Assembly (NCBI RefSeq): GCF_958295425.1
Contig: NC_081151.1
Span: forward strand, 18,676,452 to 18,740,451
Reading direction: 5' to 3'
Length of the DNA: 64,000 nt
From: Solea solea
Taxonomy: Eukaryota; Chordata; Actinopteri; Pleuronectiformes; Soleidae
This document shows positions 37,901 to 49,900 of this stretch, piece after piece; within the stretch, counting starts at the first letter, position 1; the number at the start of each line of letters is the position of its first letter. Both the position numbers and the translations under genes were made by a program. A model generated the notes under the pieces. It made no database searches, was not told where the DNA came from, and saw only the letters and a list, made by a program, of their open reading frames with translations.

Positions 37901-40900
37901 TCAGATGCTTTCACTTCTGAGCTCAGGGTGAATTCAGGATGTCTCCAGCGGCGAGCGCGCCTGACTCTTTGTGCTGAAGTCATTATCACTGCATGGTGTT
38001 GAGGACGGTCGGAGACCAGAATTCCCATCCTCATTCATGAAGAGCTATGCTGCCCTGCTAATCAGCAACAGTGTGGGTGTAGACTCACTGGGGGGGACAA
38101 GCAGTCTGATATCAGACCCAGTGATCTGACCCCTGTGTGAATGGACAGAGTACCTATATCTTGTCTACAGAGGTAAAAAAAAAAAAAACAAGAAAGGAAA
38201 TGTCAAAAATAGTAAATGTGGCCAACGTGGTAATTATTCACAGGACGTGTCTACTTAAAAAGCTGTATAGCTGGCCAAAAGAACAAAGATAAATGGTGAC
38301 AAATAAGCTAATTGGTGAACCACCTAATGATTCTCTGGGGCAGAGGGGATTTATTTTCCTCTTCTTTTGTTAATTTTTACAAAGCTTGAAAAGAAGAGCC
38401 ACTCTGATAACTGACAATCAGGCTTATGCGAAGACCTGGAAGCATCCACCCTCACTGTCACCCCATCCATAGGTGAGGTTGAATTTCAGATGTCCTTTCT
38501 GGAAACAAAGACACCGGGAAACCTTTAATTTCTAACGGTCTTTGATTTTCCATCTGTCTTGCTTTGGCGCATTCATATATATTACAGTCATTATCTGTCT
38601 CTGAGGTCTGTTCATAAGTAGACAGTGATGGAGCTGAAAGGCTATCAGGACACTTCCAACTGTGGCTGTTCCCCATTGTTGTGTCGTTTTGAAATAGACC
38701 ACTTGAAACCATACTGAGGGAGGCAACAGTAGGCATAAGACTAATGATTGGCTGCGCCGTTAGGGTGACCAATGTCCACATTAGTATTGTCTCCGTCTCG
38801 CTGGCTATTGCCAGTCATGATTCAGATGGATTCTGTGTCAGAGAAACATGCAGTAAAGCCTCAGGAGATGGATCTCGCTCCTGAAAATAAGCTCACCTCA
38901 GGCGAATTAATTTAGACACACTGCAGAAAAGGTAAGCCTGGTGTGGCAATGAGGAAGATAAAGGTTATGTGATATATCAGACTGCTTTGTTACTATACTC
39001 TGCAGATAGATAGGCAGAGGTGGCTTTTATTTTTCTTTTATTTATTTTTTTTTTAACTCCAAATGAAATTCAGCAGAGTTCAGAGAACGTTCACTATGTC
39101 AGAAGGAGAGAGGCAAAGAGAGCATGGTGAGTGTGTGTGTGTGCGTGCGCTGAATGTACTTTCATCTGGCATGTCTCACACCCTCTATGTCTGCCGATAT
39201 GTTGTAGGAGGCACTCTGCAGCCAAAACCGAAGCCTTTCAAACAAGACTGGCTGGTCGGGGGCTGAGAGGGCTTACTGGTAAATTGGCAGTCCTGGGAAT
39301 ACAGGCTACTCTCACCCCAGTGTTCGCCCACTCACATGCTTTCATTCCCCTTTTTACCCTTGACCATTGACTGAGTGCACTCTGTCTCACTAGCCAGCAT
39401 CAATCTGCCTTTCTGAGATGTCATTTGTTTATTGTCCACCGTCTGCCTCTCGCTCACTGTCTTTTATTTATTTATATATACATATATATATATATTTTTT
39501 TATACTTTATTTGCTTTCTAACTAGCATCTGTCATTCAGACAATCCTTCTTTCTGCTCTTAAGTATATCTTCCCTTATCTGCACTTCACGCCTTATGATT
39601 AATAACGCCGTCGTTCATCTGGCTAATTACATCCTTCAACAAAGGCATAAAACACAAATGTGCCCAAGTGTGCACTCACTATCCAGACTAACGCAGCAGC
39701 TCACACATGCATGCACTGTAGGCATACTAACTAAATCTGTTTGAAGTGTGGGACCCTAAAAGAAGAGAGGGCTCCTGTATGCATTAAGTATTCATGTGAC
39801 GTGTGGTGGGGTACCAATGTGTGTGTGTGTGTGTGTGTGTGTGCATTGAGAGAGAAAGAGAATACTTGCGAATTGCGCCGCGAGCAGCCAGCAATCGAGC
39901 GCCGACACCTCGTCTGGCAGGGAAAAGGGGCTGGGCTGAGGGAGGAAAGAAAGAGAGAGAGGCAGAGGAGGGAGTGTGTGTGAGAGACCGTGTATGTGTG
40001 TGTGTGAGAGGGAGGGAGAGAGAGGCAAGGAGAGAGAGAGTGAGAGAGAGAAACGCAGCAGGACAGCTGCCAGCATTTCACAGATAGCAGGAGAGGGACA
40101 GAGAGGCGGAACCAGAGTAGGAATTCACCTCATTCTCAGCCACCCAAGGAAAATTCTCCAGGCTAGCGAGGTGTGCTGATTCTCTCCCCCTCCTACTGGC
40201 TGTGAGTAGTGGAGTGGACTCAGAGAAGGACCGGAGCATCAGGACCTGACACACCACAGTGGATTAACTGAGAGAGGGAAATCTGCGCGTGGTTTGGATG
40301 TGACAAACTCAGTTGGAGAGGAAGCTGTTGCTTGTTGATTTTTTTTTGCATCTCTGAGCTGATGATGAACTTTTGCTGGTGAAGAGACATGGGAAGAGTT
40401 AGGGGTGCTTCAGTGGCGCACAAACAGAGGAGGTTCCGTTTCTCATTCTGACCGCCTCACCTCCCAGCTCTCTGGACTACCTGAACCCCCCCCTCCCCTC
40501 AACTGTGATCCTACTGCTTTTCCTGCAGGATACTCACCTTCTCTGCCCACCTCCACCCTGCCCCACCTGGTGCTGGTTCCATTCGGTTACTATGACTCCC
40601 ACTCCCCCTCCTCCCTGTCCTCCCTCCACCCCTCCTGCTTCTTACAAATCTCTGTGAAATCAAGTGGAACCTCAATGATTGTGATTGCGGCAAAAAGGAC
40701 TCCAGTGCCCCAACAAGTGAGCAGCCCCGCCTCGCTGGGTTTTCGGGCAACTGTGCCGGCGCGTCTAATGGGCAAGTAATGGAGAACAGTGACAACACAG
40801 ACATGGACCGCAAAGTTGAACTCCATCAGTTGTCTCTTTTTTGACTATGACCATAAACTAGATAATGGATTGGAAAGAGCTGTAAGTACACCATTGCAGC

Positions 40901-43900
40901 ATTTTCTTACTGGTGCATGTTCAGTCAAAAATGTGCTTTCAGTTTGTTAAATCACTCCACGGAGGAAAAAGCAGAAAATGAGTATTTGTGCATACACGTA
41001 GACCAGATCCTCCTGAGCATTTAGACTCAATTGTGCAGGTAAACAGCTTCATTAGCATGAAGAAAGGGGTGTAAACAGGTGGACAAGCTGTTGTTGGAGA
41101 AATCCGAGCTTCTCCTCGCCGCCTATTTTCCCTTGACTGATCACATATTTGGGAGACACAGCGATAGACGAGAGGGTGGGAGGGAGGGAGGGAGGGAGGG
41201 AGAGAGTGTGACAAGCAATTAATTTCCCTGTGTACATGTGGTTGTGTTGAAAAAGCAAAACCATCTTTTTTTTTTTCAACCTCACCTTCTGAAGAACACG
41301 TGTGCACCATTGTGCAGCAAGAATTAAATCTCAAGGTTACAAGCACAGTTTTGGATGGTGAGCACTCCTTACTGGCCAAGACTATTATAAATCACTACAG
41401 TAGTGCCTTGTGTCTCTGTTTGGTGTCTTATGGGGACTTCTGATCGGTCTAATTCATCTCTTTGTTGTAAAAAGGTACAGAGATGGAATGAGGTGAGAGA
41501 GTGGGAGTGAGAGACAGAGACAGGATACATCTATCTTACGTAAATGTGCCGTGGATACCGCTCATAAATGTACATACACACACATGGCTGCTCTCAGCCA
41601 CGTGTGGTTTCCCCCTTTCTTTCCTCTCCATCTCACATTCAGCTCTTCCATCTAATTTTTCTCCCGTCACACGATCCGTCTCACATGCTATCACACATAG
41701 GCGGCTCCCTGGGGAGACCCTTCTCCTGTAGCCTTCTTGGATGCAATAATTATTCCATCAGTTGGCAGTGTGTTCCCTGATTGTGCTCTTGGGCTGTCGC
41801 TGCAGGGGGGGGCGTATGGCGGAGAGGGGACTGCTGAGGATAGGAGGGGTTCAGGTTGTCACTCCAGGAAGCAGGGATGGGAGAGAAGGAGGAGGTGGAG
41901 GAGGTGGAGTTTTGGGTTGTAGCCCACCCATTCCTGTCCAGAGGAACCCAGTGCAGGACTAATGAGCTTGAACTAGCCTCTCAGGAAACTGCTAACCAGG
42001 ACACAGATGGATCTGCTTTTGCTCTCTCTCTCTTTTTTACATGCTCTACTTATTTCCCATTTCCTTAAATTCCTTGCTCTGCAAATTTCAGATCTTTTAA
42101 TCTCACACTCCAATTTTCTTTTACTATATACAGTAAGCCCCGTTTTACCTTCATGTTGGCAGTCACCTCTGTGCCTTTCCTGCTGGAGTGAATAAAAAAA
42201 AAATAAACTGAATGTCCTTGTAGTATTACTTTCTACCTCTGACCTTGAATTTCCAGCTGAGGTGCAGTGTTAGCTGATCCGGGGCGATGCCATACCTGGA
42301 GCCACTCTGCCTCTGGCTAGATTCCCTGCAGGCCGGGCAGACATATGGGTTCTGCCCCTTCAGTGGCAGGGGTTCAGACAGAAGGGAGTGTCTGTCTGAC
42401 TCCATCGGTTCTGTGGCCAATCTCTGTATTCTCTGTGTTGTCACTTTTTAGATGTGAGGCTGGGCTGGCAGTGGATTGTAATTAGAAAGCTGGATTCAGT
42501 TACAACAGAGGGATCTGTTAGAAGATACCATTAAAGTAGAAGAAAGAGGCGGGTTTTCCGGCGTACCTCTTATCTGTCGGTGCTGACTCATGTGAAAGGT
42601 CAAACCTCCACACACCTAGTGGATGCTTTGCTGTTACTAAACATGAGTGCATCCCAGAAGGCAGTGTTTCAGCAGCCTAAAGCCTAAATGATATCCATGG
42701 TAGTCGTCTTTCTTCTTCATTTTATGGTTTTAAAAATGTATGAGTAAGGAATGAATTGGGAAGTTGGAAGAAAAAGCTAAATTAAAGTGCAAAATGTGGG
42801 GAGTGGTGGCACATTTTAGCTCTTGTGCTCTCTTTGTTTGCTTTGGCTGACTAAAAAGAGCTCTATGACCTTTAGGTTGTCGTTTCAGTGTGTGTTCTAA
42901 AGGTGTTGCAGTGCACCCTTAAAAAGTACACAATTAAAACCAATGAGCTTTTTCGGTCAAGGAAAATACAACCTGCTTGTATATGAACTGTCTGACTCTG
43001 TGGTTTTCAGAGTCTGGCGTCAACCTCCTGTGTTTTTTTTTGTCTTCCAGGGCAGCTCAGAAGCTTAACCTGTCCTCAAAGCGGAAGAAGCACCAGCCCT
43101 CGCTGCTCCACTCACAGGAGCCCTCCATCTACCCGACCAACTTCAGCGGCATCCTGCAGGTCTCGCCACCCCCCGCCCCGCCATGCCTGCTTCGAGCCGT
43201 GTCCAAAGTGAAAGAGAATCCAGGGATGGGAAAGGTGAGAGCAGACACGTGGCAGCACATATAATAACTGCCACTAAAGTACAGATAATGCATAGTAGAT
43301 AATATACAGTCAGCTCCCCCCTCCCCCCCCACACATACAGATATGGACAGACCCGTATTTGTAGGGGAGAATGCAGAGTGGCGGCACACTGGCCCAGAGG
43401 CAGCGTGTCGTCTGGTACAGGCTGCACAGATGCAGTCAGATAAGCCTGGTGGAATGTCATGAATTCACTTGATTTGTGAGACTCGCTTCCTCCGACTGAA
43501 TCCAGAAAGATGTTAAAAAACTATAGTTCTCCAAAACGCCGGCCACCGTAAGGAGGCAGGATTTTTTAAATTCCATTTAAGGTAGCATGTGTGAAAGTCG
43601 GGCCGACAGCAATAGGGCAGTCATTAAACAAAGCTGTATTATACACAACACTCTTCCTTTGTGGTTTATTGGGTATTGTTTGTTGGAGCGGTCATCCTGT
43701 ATTTATAAAGCAGAAGTCCCCTAACAAGATTAGAACCCACCTGGATAGGAAGTGCTTGGTTCTGTTGCCAGGTATCCAGACGGTTGAGATTTTCCGACAT
43801 GCTGTTAATCTCCCATTGACTTCATTAAAAAAAAATGGTTGTTAACAACCCTACTCAAGCCCACACCTGCTAGTTACTTTGTAGCTTGTGTAAATCTGGA

Positions 43901-46900
43901 TTTTAATGTTGTCTTTCAAGCCAGAGTTTCAGTTTTCTTTATTTTAAAGCAAAAACTTGTGCAAAAACTGAGTGCTTTCTCGACTTTTCTTGCCCCCTGT
44001 CTCTCTCCCTTATGGAATTAAATTTGCAGTCATATCTCAGTAGCCTGCATGCGTTTAGCTTTTCCTGTGTCTGTTTCATATTAAGTCGTGTTATTAAATT
44101 CTATGCAACTTGGGTTAGTGTCTTGTTTCCATCAACTCATATGTGGGTCACTCTCACCTCTCCACTTTTGACCTAGAGCGAGTTCTTCAGGCATGCTGTT
44201 GAGCGGAGGGAGGAATGCTAAGCCACGCTAATGGATTTTGTGGGGGGATCATGGGGACAGGAAAACAGAGGCCATTAGCGCACAGTCTGAAGTGTGAAAA
44301 ATACTGTAGCCAATCCTCCACAGCCTCCAGTATCTGATCTCTGCCAGCATAAATAAAACTGAGACATATAGTAGTTTGCGTGGTAGCCTTTGTCTGGTAC
44401 TCGCAGTCTTGGCAAATGTGGAAGCCCAGTTTAAATATCACAGCAAATGTAATTTACTCAGCATATGCACATGTCAGTCAGGATAACAGCCCCCCTGTGG
44501 AGTACAAAGAGAGTTTGCACTTGGCCTTAGGAATCCAAGATAAATTCATCCACTGAAAGAAAAGAATTTCCCGTGACATGTCTCAGAGTGTGTGGGGGGG
44601 GGGGGGCTTGAGATCTGTAGCAATATTTATATACTAGTCAGGGGAAGAATAGACTTTTTGTGTTGGGGTTAAGACAGTAGACGGTCCCCAGCTGAACAAA
44701 ACAGTCATCTGTCAAAAAGAGAAGGGAGTTAGCTGTGTTTTAAGGTTTTCATTTCAATGCCCAAGGGGCATCGTAGGTACTTTTTCATAAGGCATTGAAA
44801 TAGTTCAGGATTGAGTTCCCTATCACATACACTGTAGGATATAGAACCTGTTCTGTTTATCCAATGCTCTGTGTAACACTAAACACTTGGGGAGTTGACA
44901 GGAACTCTAAACACTGCTATACATATCCCATGAGCCCATTATGTGGACAGTCAGTTGCAGTTACAGTTTCCACTGTCAGGGCACTTAGGGTACATATATC
45001 TGACCATCATATTGTAAAGTAATATAGAATTTTCAAGACATTCAAAATAAGGTCATTGTAAAAGGAAGTGTCGTATAGACATAACCACAACCACACCTAC
45101 ACAAGCGCACACAGTGCTGCTGTTTGTGCGGGGATGCCATCACACTGTACACAGCCGGCAGGCTGACTTCACTCCTGCAAACGCAGCAATGATTTCAGAC
45201 ATGAGCAGGCCTGTCAGAGATGTGCCCAATCAACACCTGGAGATATAAGCTGTTATCCTATTTGGGGCACCGCAATGCGGGCACGATGTACTCAACCATG
45301 GCCTGCGGAATGTGTTAAGACTGCAAGCTCGCTATTTGAATGTTAAGTTCCCGAATTCAACGGGGTAGGTTTAGGTAGTTGTAGTAAGAAGGAGGAAGAG
45401 TGTATACGTAGGATAAGAGAAGGGAGCCATATGCTCCTGCGCTCCCATGCTGATGAGCTGCACCTGGTCCAAAGAAACAACCCACTGGAGGTATAATCCC
45501 GCAGCATGGTGCTTCGAACACTTTAATGTTCACCTATTTTCTACGATGACTCTCAGTTTGCACTTAGCTGCCTTTCTGACATTGTTCGACAATGTGTTGA
45601 CCCACTGAGTTCACCAGTTTCCATGGAAACCTACAATGTCCATCAACTCTGACACCGTGGACGTGATGCTAATGCATAATGCTGAGCCTTGCTCTCAGTT
45701 TGGATCCTAACCTATATTCAGTATACCCATGGTGCATTCCTCCTCTTTCCTCTGTTAGTGTTCTGAGGCGACAAGTGCAGAATGTTAATGCTTTTCCCCT
45801 CTGTGCTACACCTGAGCGTTTTCTCTTTCTCTTTTTTTTTTTTTTTTGCTCACACTCCATTTTCCACATTCATGATATGTTTTTTCCTCACCCCACCGTT
45901 TTTAAACCTCCTGTTTATCCTGTGACTTTTAAAATCCAGGTGAAGGTGATGATGCGGATCTGTCCATCTCTGGAGGCCGTGGACTCCTCAGAGTCGCAGT
46001 CTTTTTTGAAAGTGGACAGTCGGAAGAAGCAGCTGACCCTGTACGACCCTGCGTCCAGCCCACACTCCAGTACCGGACACAGGAGGTCCGCCACTGTGGC
46101 CGTCCCAAAGATATTCGCCTTTGATGCCGTTTTCACCCAGGATGCCTCACAAGTAAGGGCCAGCATGTGTGTGTTTTGTGTGCTTGTTGTTTGTGAGTTC
46201 AGTCTCTCAAGGACAAACAGACATGTTTATGCTGGCAGGGGCGTGGCCAGAGGCTTAGAGTAAAATGCCTGTCTTAGGTCAGAGGGCATTTGTACCAGTG
46301 TGGGCCTAACAGCTGGGCTCTTTAAAGCCCCTGGGGAATGATTTGAATTTACTCCAGTTATATCTAACCTCCCCTTTCATAGAACAGCTATATGTAACCT
46401 CAGCTCTCTGCAGCACACAGCAGGCGTCAAAGGTCAGATATATGTTTATGTGGTGACTTAGTTGTGTCCTCACCACCGCTTTGAACAAACAACATATTTT
46501 TGAAAATTTGTCAGACGCTGCAAAATTCCCGTGCATTTCCCCATGGTGCAGTCATCAACGGTGGAGAAGATGTTTCATCACTATGTGGTACAGTGTCTCT
46601 GAGGCTCTCAGTTCTTCTATCATGCCACCTACTTGGAGCAAGCGTTTCCCTCTGTAATCTGCTGATGGCTTAAGGTGGAATGTTGCCACTGCAGAGCTGA
46701 GGCCGCGGCTGCTAGATTGTACCACTGGGACAGCACTGTTGGTGGCTAACAGTAACAGCAAGCTGCTCTGCTGTTAGAGGCCTTGTTTGCGGCGTGATGT
46801 ATGGGCGAGGGCCTCTCCTGCAGAAACCGCGCCCCAGAGGACCCATGCTGGAACTCACTGCAACACACACAAACATGCACAAACACACACACAATCCAAG

Positions 46901-49900
46901 GTGATGAAAAAAAACGGAGAGCGTTAATGGGATTCCGCGTAACCAATTTTATAATCGCTCATTGCACCTGTTGTACATTATTCCTCGGACGAGGCTGTAA
47001 ATTTGACTCTTGTCTCTGTGTGTTTTCCACAGGCTGAGGTGTGCTCGGGGACAGTCGCTGAGATCATCCAGTCGGTGGTGAACGGTGCAGACGGCTGCAT
47101 CTTCTGCTTTGGCCAAGTGAAGCTCGGTAAGCTCATCCACTGGCAAGAGATTAGAGGAGAGCCTTTGTTAGCCGGGGACAACTCACATCGCTCTTTGTTA
47201 GCTACACTTGATTTCCACAATTGGCTTAGCGGTGCACTTGGGTAAGTCAAGGAATGGGATATTGCAGGGGAGCAATGGGTAGTGATGTGGGAGTGAGGGA
47301 TAAAGTGCTGCATCCAGGCTTCAGGGCTCAGTGTATAATTAAAATCCTAGTAATTGGCTTGACCAGTGTTCTTGGGCTGAAGGGCCTGCTCTCTTCATGC
47401 TGCAGTGTCCACGTGCTATAATTCTCCACAAAATGACTGCTCCTGGAAAGGGTCCTTTTATAAACGTTTGACATTTATTTGGCACGTACTTGATATTACC
47501 TCCAAACCACATCAGCCGTTATTAATTTTTTTTCCATCAGCAGTTGTTAAACACAATAACCCTTCACTGGAAAATATCCAATTTCAGCATCTATGCCTTT
47601 GTCAACATCCCGCCTCTTCCAAACCACTTGATGAAAGAAGTAATTATTGTCTGAACGCCCTGTATAGTGTAGCCAGCATTAGCCGGCTCCCAGATAAAAA
47701 AAGCAGTACTTCCATTTTCATTCCTTTCTATTTTTCACACATCCTCAGGCAAGACATACACCATGATTGGCAAAGACAGCTCCACTCAGAACCTCGGCAT
47801 TGTGCCCTGTGCCATTTCCTGGCTCTTCAAGCTCATCAATGAGCGCAAGGAGAAGACAGGGACGCGCTTCTCCGTTCGAGTGTCTGCGGTGGAAATCTTC
47901 GGGAAAGACGAGGAGCTGAAAGACTTGCTGTCTGACGTGTCAACTGGCAGCCTGCAGGAGGGCCAGTCCCCGGGTATTCACCTGAGAGAGGATCCCATCT
48001 GTGGCACTCAGGTTAGAAGCATTCCACGTCTCCTTTATTCACTGATCCTATCACTGTCCCCCTGCAGGTTATAAAGTATGAGGCTGTCTCAGTATTGATT
48101 GTTCCTGTATATGATCTCCCACTTACTCTCCCAAAGATGTTTGACTTTGTCTTGTGTGTGTGCATGTGTGTTATTTTTCTCCCTGGACTCTCACTCTATC
48201 TTGCCTGCCTCTAAAATCCCTTCTTTATATTTCCATCAAAGCCATCTGAGGTATTGATGGCTTTTTTCTTCCCTTTGTATTGACTCTCCTGTCAGCATCT
48301 ATTACCAGTGTGTTAGTGCGAGTCCTCCACAGCACAATAGAAATATTGGGGGATGGTGGAAGACTGAAGGTTGGAAGGGACTCTCACAGGTGTTGCTGAC
48401 AGATGTTGTTTTGGGGAATCTTCACTATATGGACTCTGACTTCAAAGGCTCTGCTCTTCAGAGAAGCTCCTTCATGTACTTCCTCTCAGCAGCCATGCGC
48501 GGGCTTCCTTCATGATGTCTCCCGCCGTCTTTTTTTTTTTTTTTTGCTCCCCCTCCTCTCATTCTGTATCTCACCCTCACCATCATCACATCCACGTTGA
48601 AGCAAGTGCCCTTGCCTCCTGCTGCACAATTACCTTACCTAATCCTCCTCCCTGTGTGCGCATATCTGCAGTTTTAATTGCCCCCGAGACCCAATCTAAT
48701 GGGCAAGAAATGTGTGCTGAGGTCCAATTAGCTGGATCCCTTCTCATTCTCGTACCTCTCCACATCTAGCCTTTTTCTCAAGCCCTGTGTGGTCCCCTTT
48801 GCTCACCCTAACCCTGTCTTACTGTCTCTCTCCCCCCCTCTCCAGCTCCAGAATCAGAGTGAGCTGCGTGCCCCGACAGCAGAGAAGGCTGCCTTCTACC
48901 TGGATGCAGCCATCACCGCACGCAGCACCAGCAGGCCAAATGCAGACGAGGAAGACCGGCGCAACTCCCACATGCTGTTCACGCTGCACATTTACCAATA
49001 TCGCATGGAGAAGAGTGGCAAGGGCGGAAGTTAGTAGTTGCATTACCATATCTACAACTCTCATCTAAGATTGCAATCAGATATATAGTTTGAAGCACTA
49101 TTATATTTCCCCTTTTCTATTATAGTTATGTAAAGTGAGCTGTCATTCTTACTGATTGTGGCTTTTTGTGAGCTGGAGGACAATAATTTCGTCGTAAGCA
49201 GTCTCTTATTTGCAATGTTTATGGATGACAACTCACCCTAACTGCTCTGTATTCATAAGTTGGTGGTGATGACTATGTGGCTTCAGTGGAGCTTCCTTGT
49301 TAGCATGTCCTTGTTGCACACCTGGTGGGAGTTCATCACTCTGGCTGCAATTTAAATAGTTTCACTGTGGAAAGTTTACGCTCATAAATCAGACGGCTCT
49401 GACAGTCACCCGTCTTGTAGGCTTGAGCCGTGCCACTCCTGTCATTATGGCATCTTTGTGTGCCGTGCAAGGAACTGACTTCAAACAGGGAGTGTCTGTC
49501 CTGTTCTCATCTGGTTCTTCTGCTGTTTTTGGCCCAGTGTCAGGCGGACGGAGCAGGCTGCATCTCATCGACCTGGGAAGTTGTGAAAAGGTTCTGAGTA
49601 AAAGCAGAGACGGAGGGGGAGGCATGTGTCTATCTCTGAATGCACTGGGAAATGTTATCATGGCTTTAACAAACGGAGCAAAACACGTACCTTACAGGCA
49701 AGTAAACCATTTAACATTCTCTTTTCATTTTAGCTTCTGTGAAATAATTATTGTTCTCTTCTTTGAGGCTTGCTGGTCTGATTTTATTGAGTTAGCCCCA
49801 TATATAATACCTTTAACTGGTGTTTTTTATAGATTCTATATAGATTATCAGAAGACTTATATTTATGTAATTATAAAATGATATTGTAAACCCTCAGGTA

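Larger units (their letters stand above)
26407..39844 (+). other. kif26a intron, 5' part (about 13.4 kb)
   Basis: No exon could be supported. Reading frames of up to 158 codons (for example 29241-29717 on plus, 30441-30911 on minus) have no recognisable motifs or splice context. The region includes a MITE fragment at 28522, a retroposon-like tail near 28690-28745, a (GA)n run at 30596, (TA)n at 39469-39502 and (GT)n at 39819. Confidence 0.65.
39845..40881 (+). other. kif26a: Probable alternative first exon of kif26a (5'UTR plus MDWKE- start)
   Basis: A purine-rich (GAGA) and locally CpG-richer stretch leads to ATG 40865-40867 (A at -3, G at +4), preceded by an in-frame TAG at 40859-40861. 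The ATG opens ATG GAT TGG AAA GAG CT and is cut by a good donor, GTAAGT, at 40882. The open codon CT| joins the first base (G) of the exon at 43051 to give Leu, so the exon phase matches exactly. The short protein would read MDWKEL then AAQKL and be about 1,693 residues, without the N-terminal CxxC region but with the whole motor. The 5' edge of the exon is not defined by sequence; I placed it just after the (GT)n tract. Internal splicing within the UTR, for example at cctgcag 40530, is possible. Confidence 0.68.
46153..49537 (+). other. Introns between motor exons
   Basis: Introns 46153-47032 (880 nt), 47127-47748 (622 nt), 48012-48845 (834 nt) and 49030-49537 (508 nt). Apart from a T tract at about 48530-48545, I saw no repeats, RNA genes or further exons in them. 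Confidence 0.75.

Noticed and set aside
40405..40779. 124-codon proline-rich open frame in the alternative first exon
   Set aside because: It has no ATG until codon 91. It sits in a leader-like exon and its frame does not lead into the downstream kif26a exon. Only the 34-codon ATG-initiated part is listed, as a uORF.
49698..49703. Using the GT at 49702-49703 as the true donor
   Set aside because: It would shift the frame so that the conserved [11 protein letters not shown] block is lost and a stop appears; the GC donor gives the family-consistent protein.
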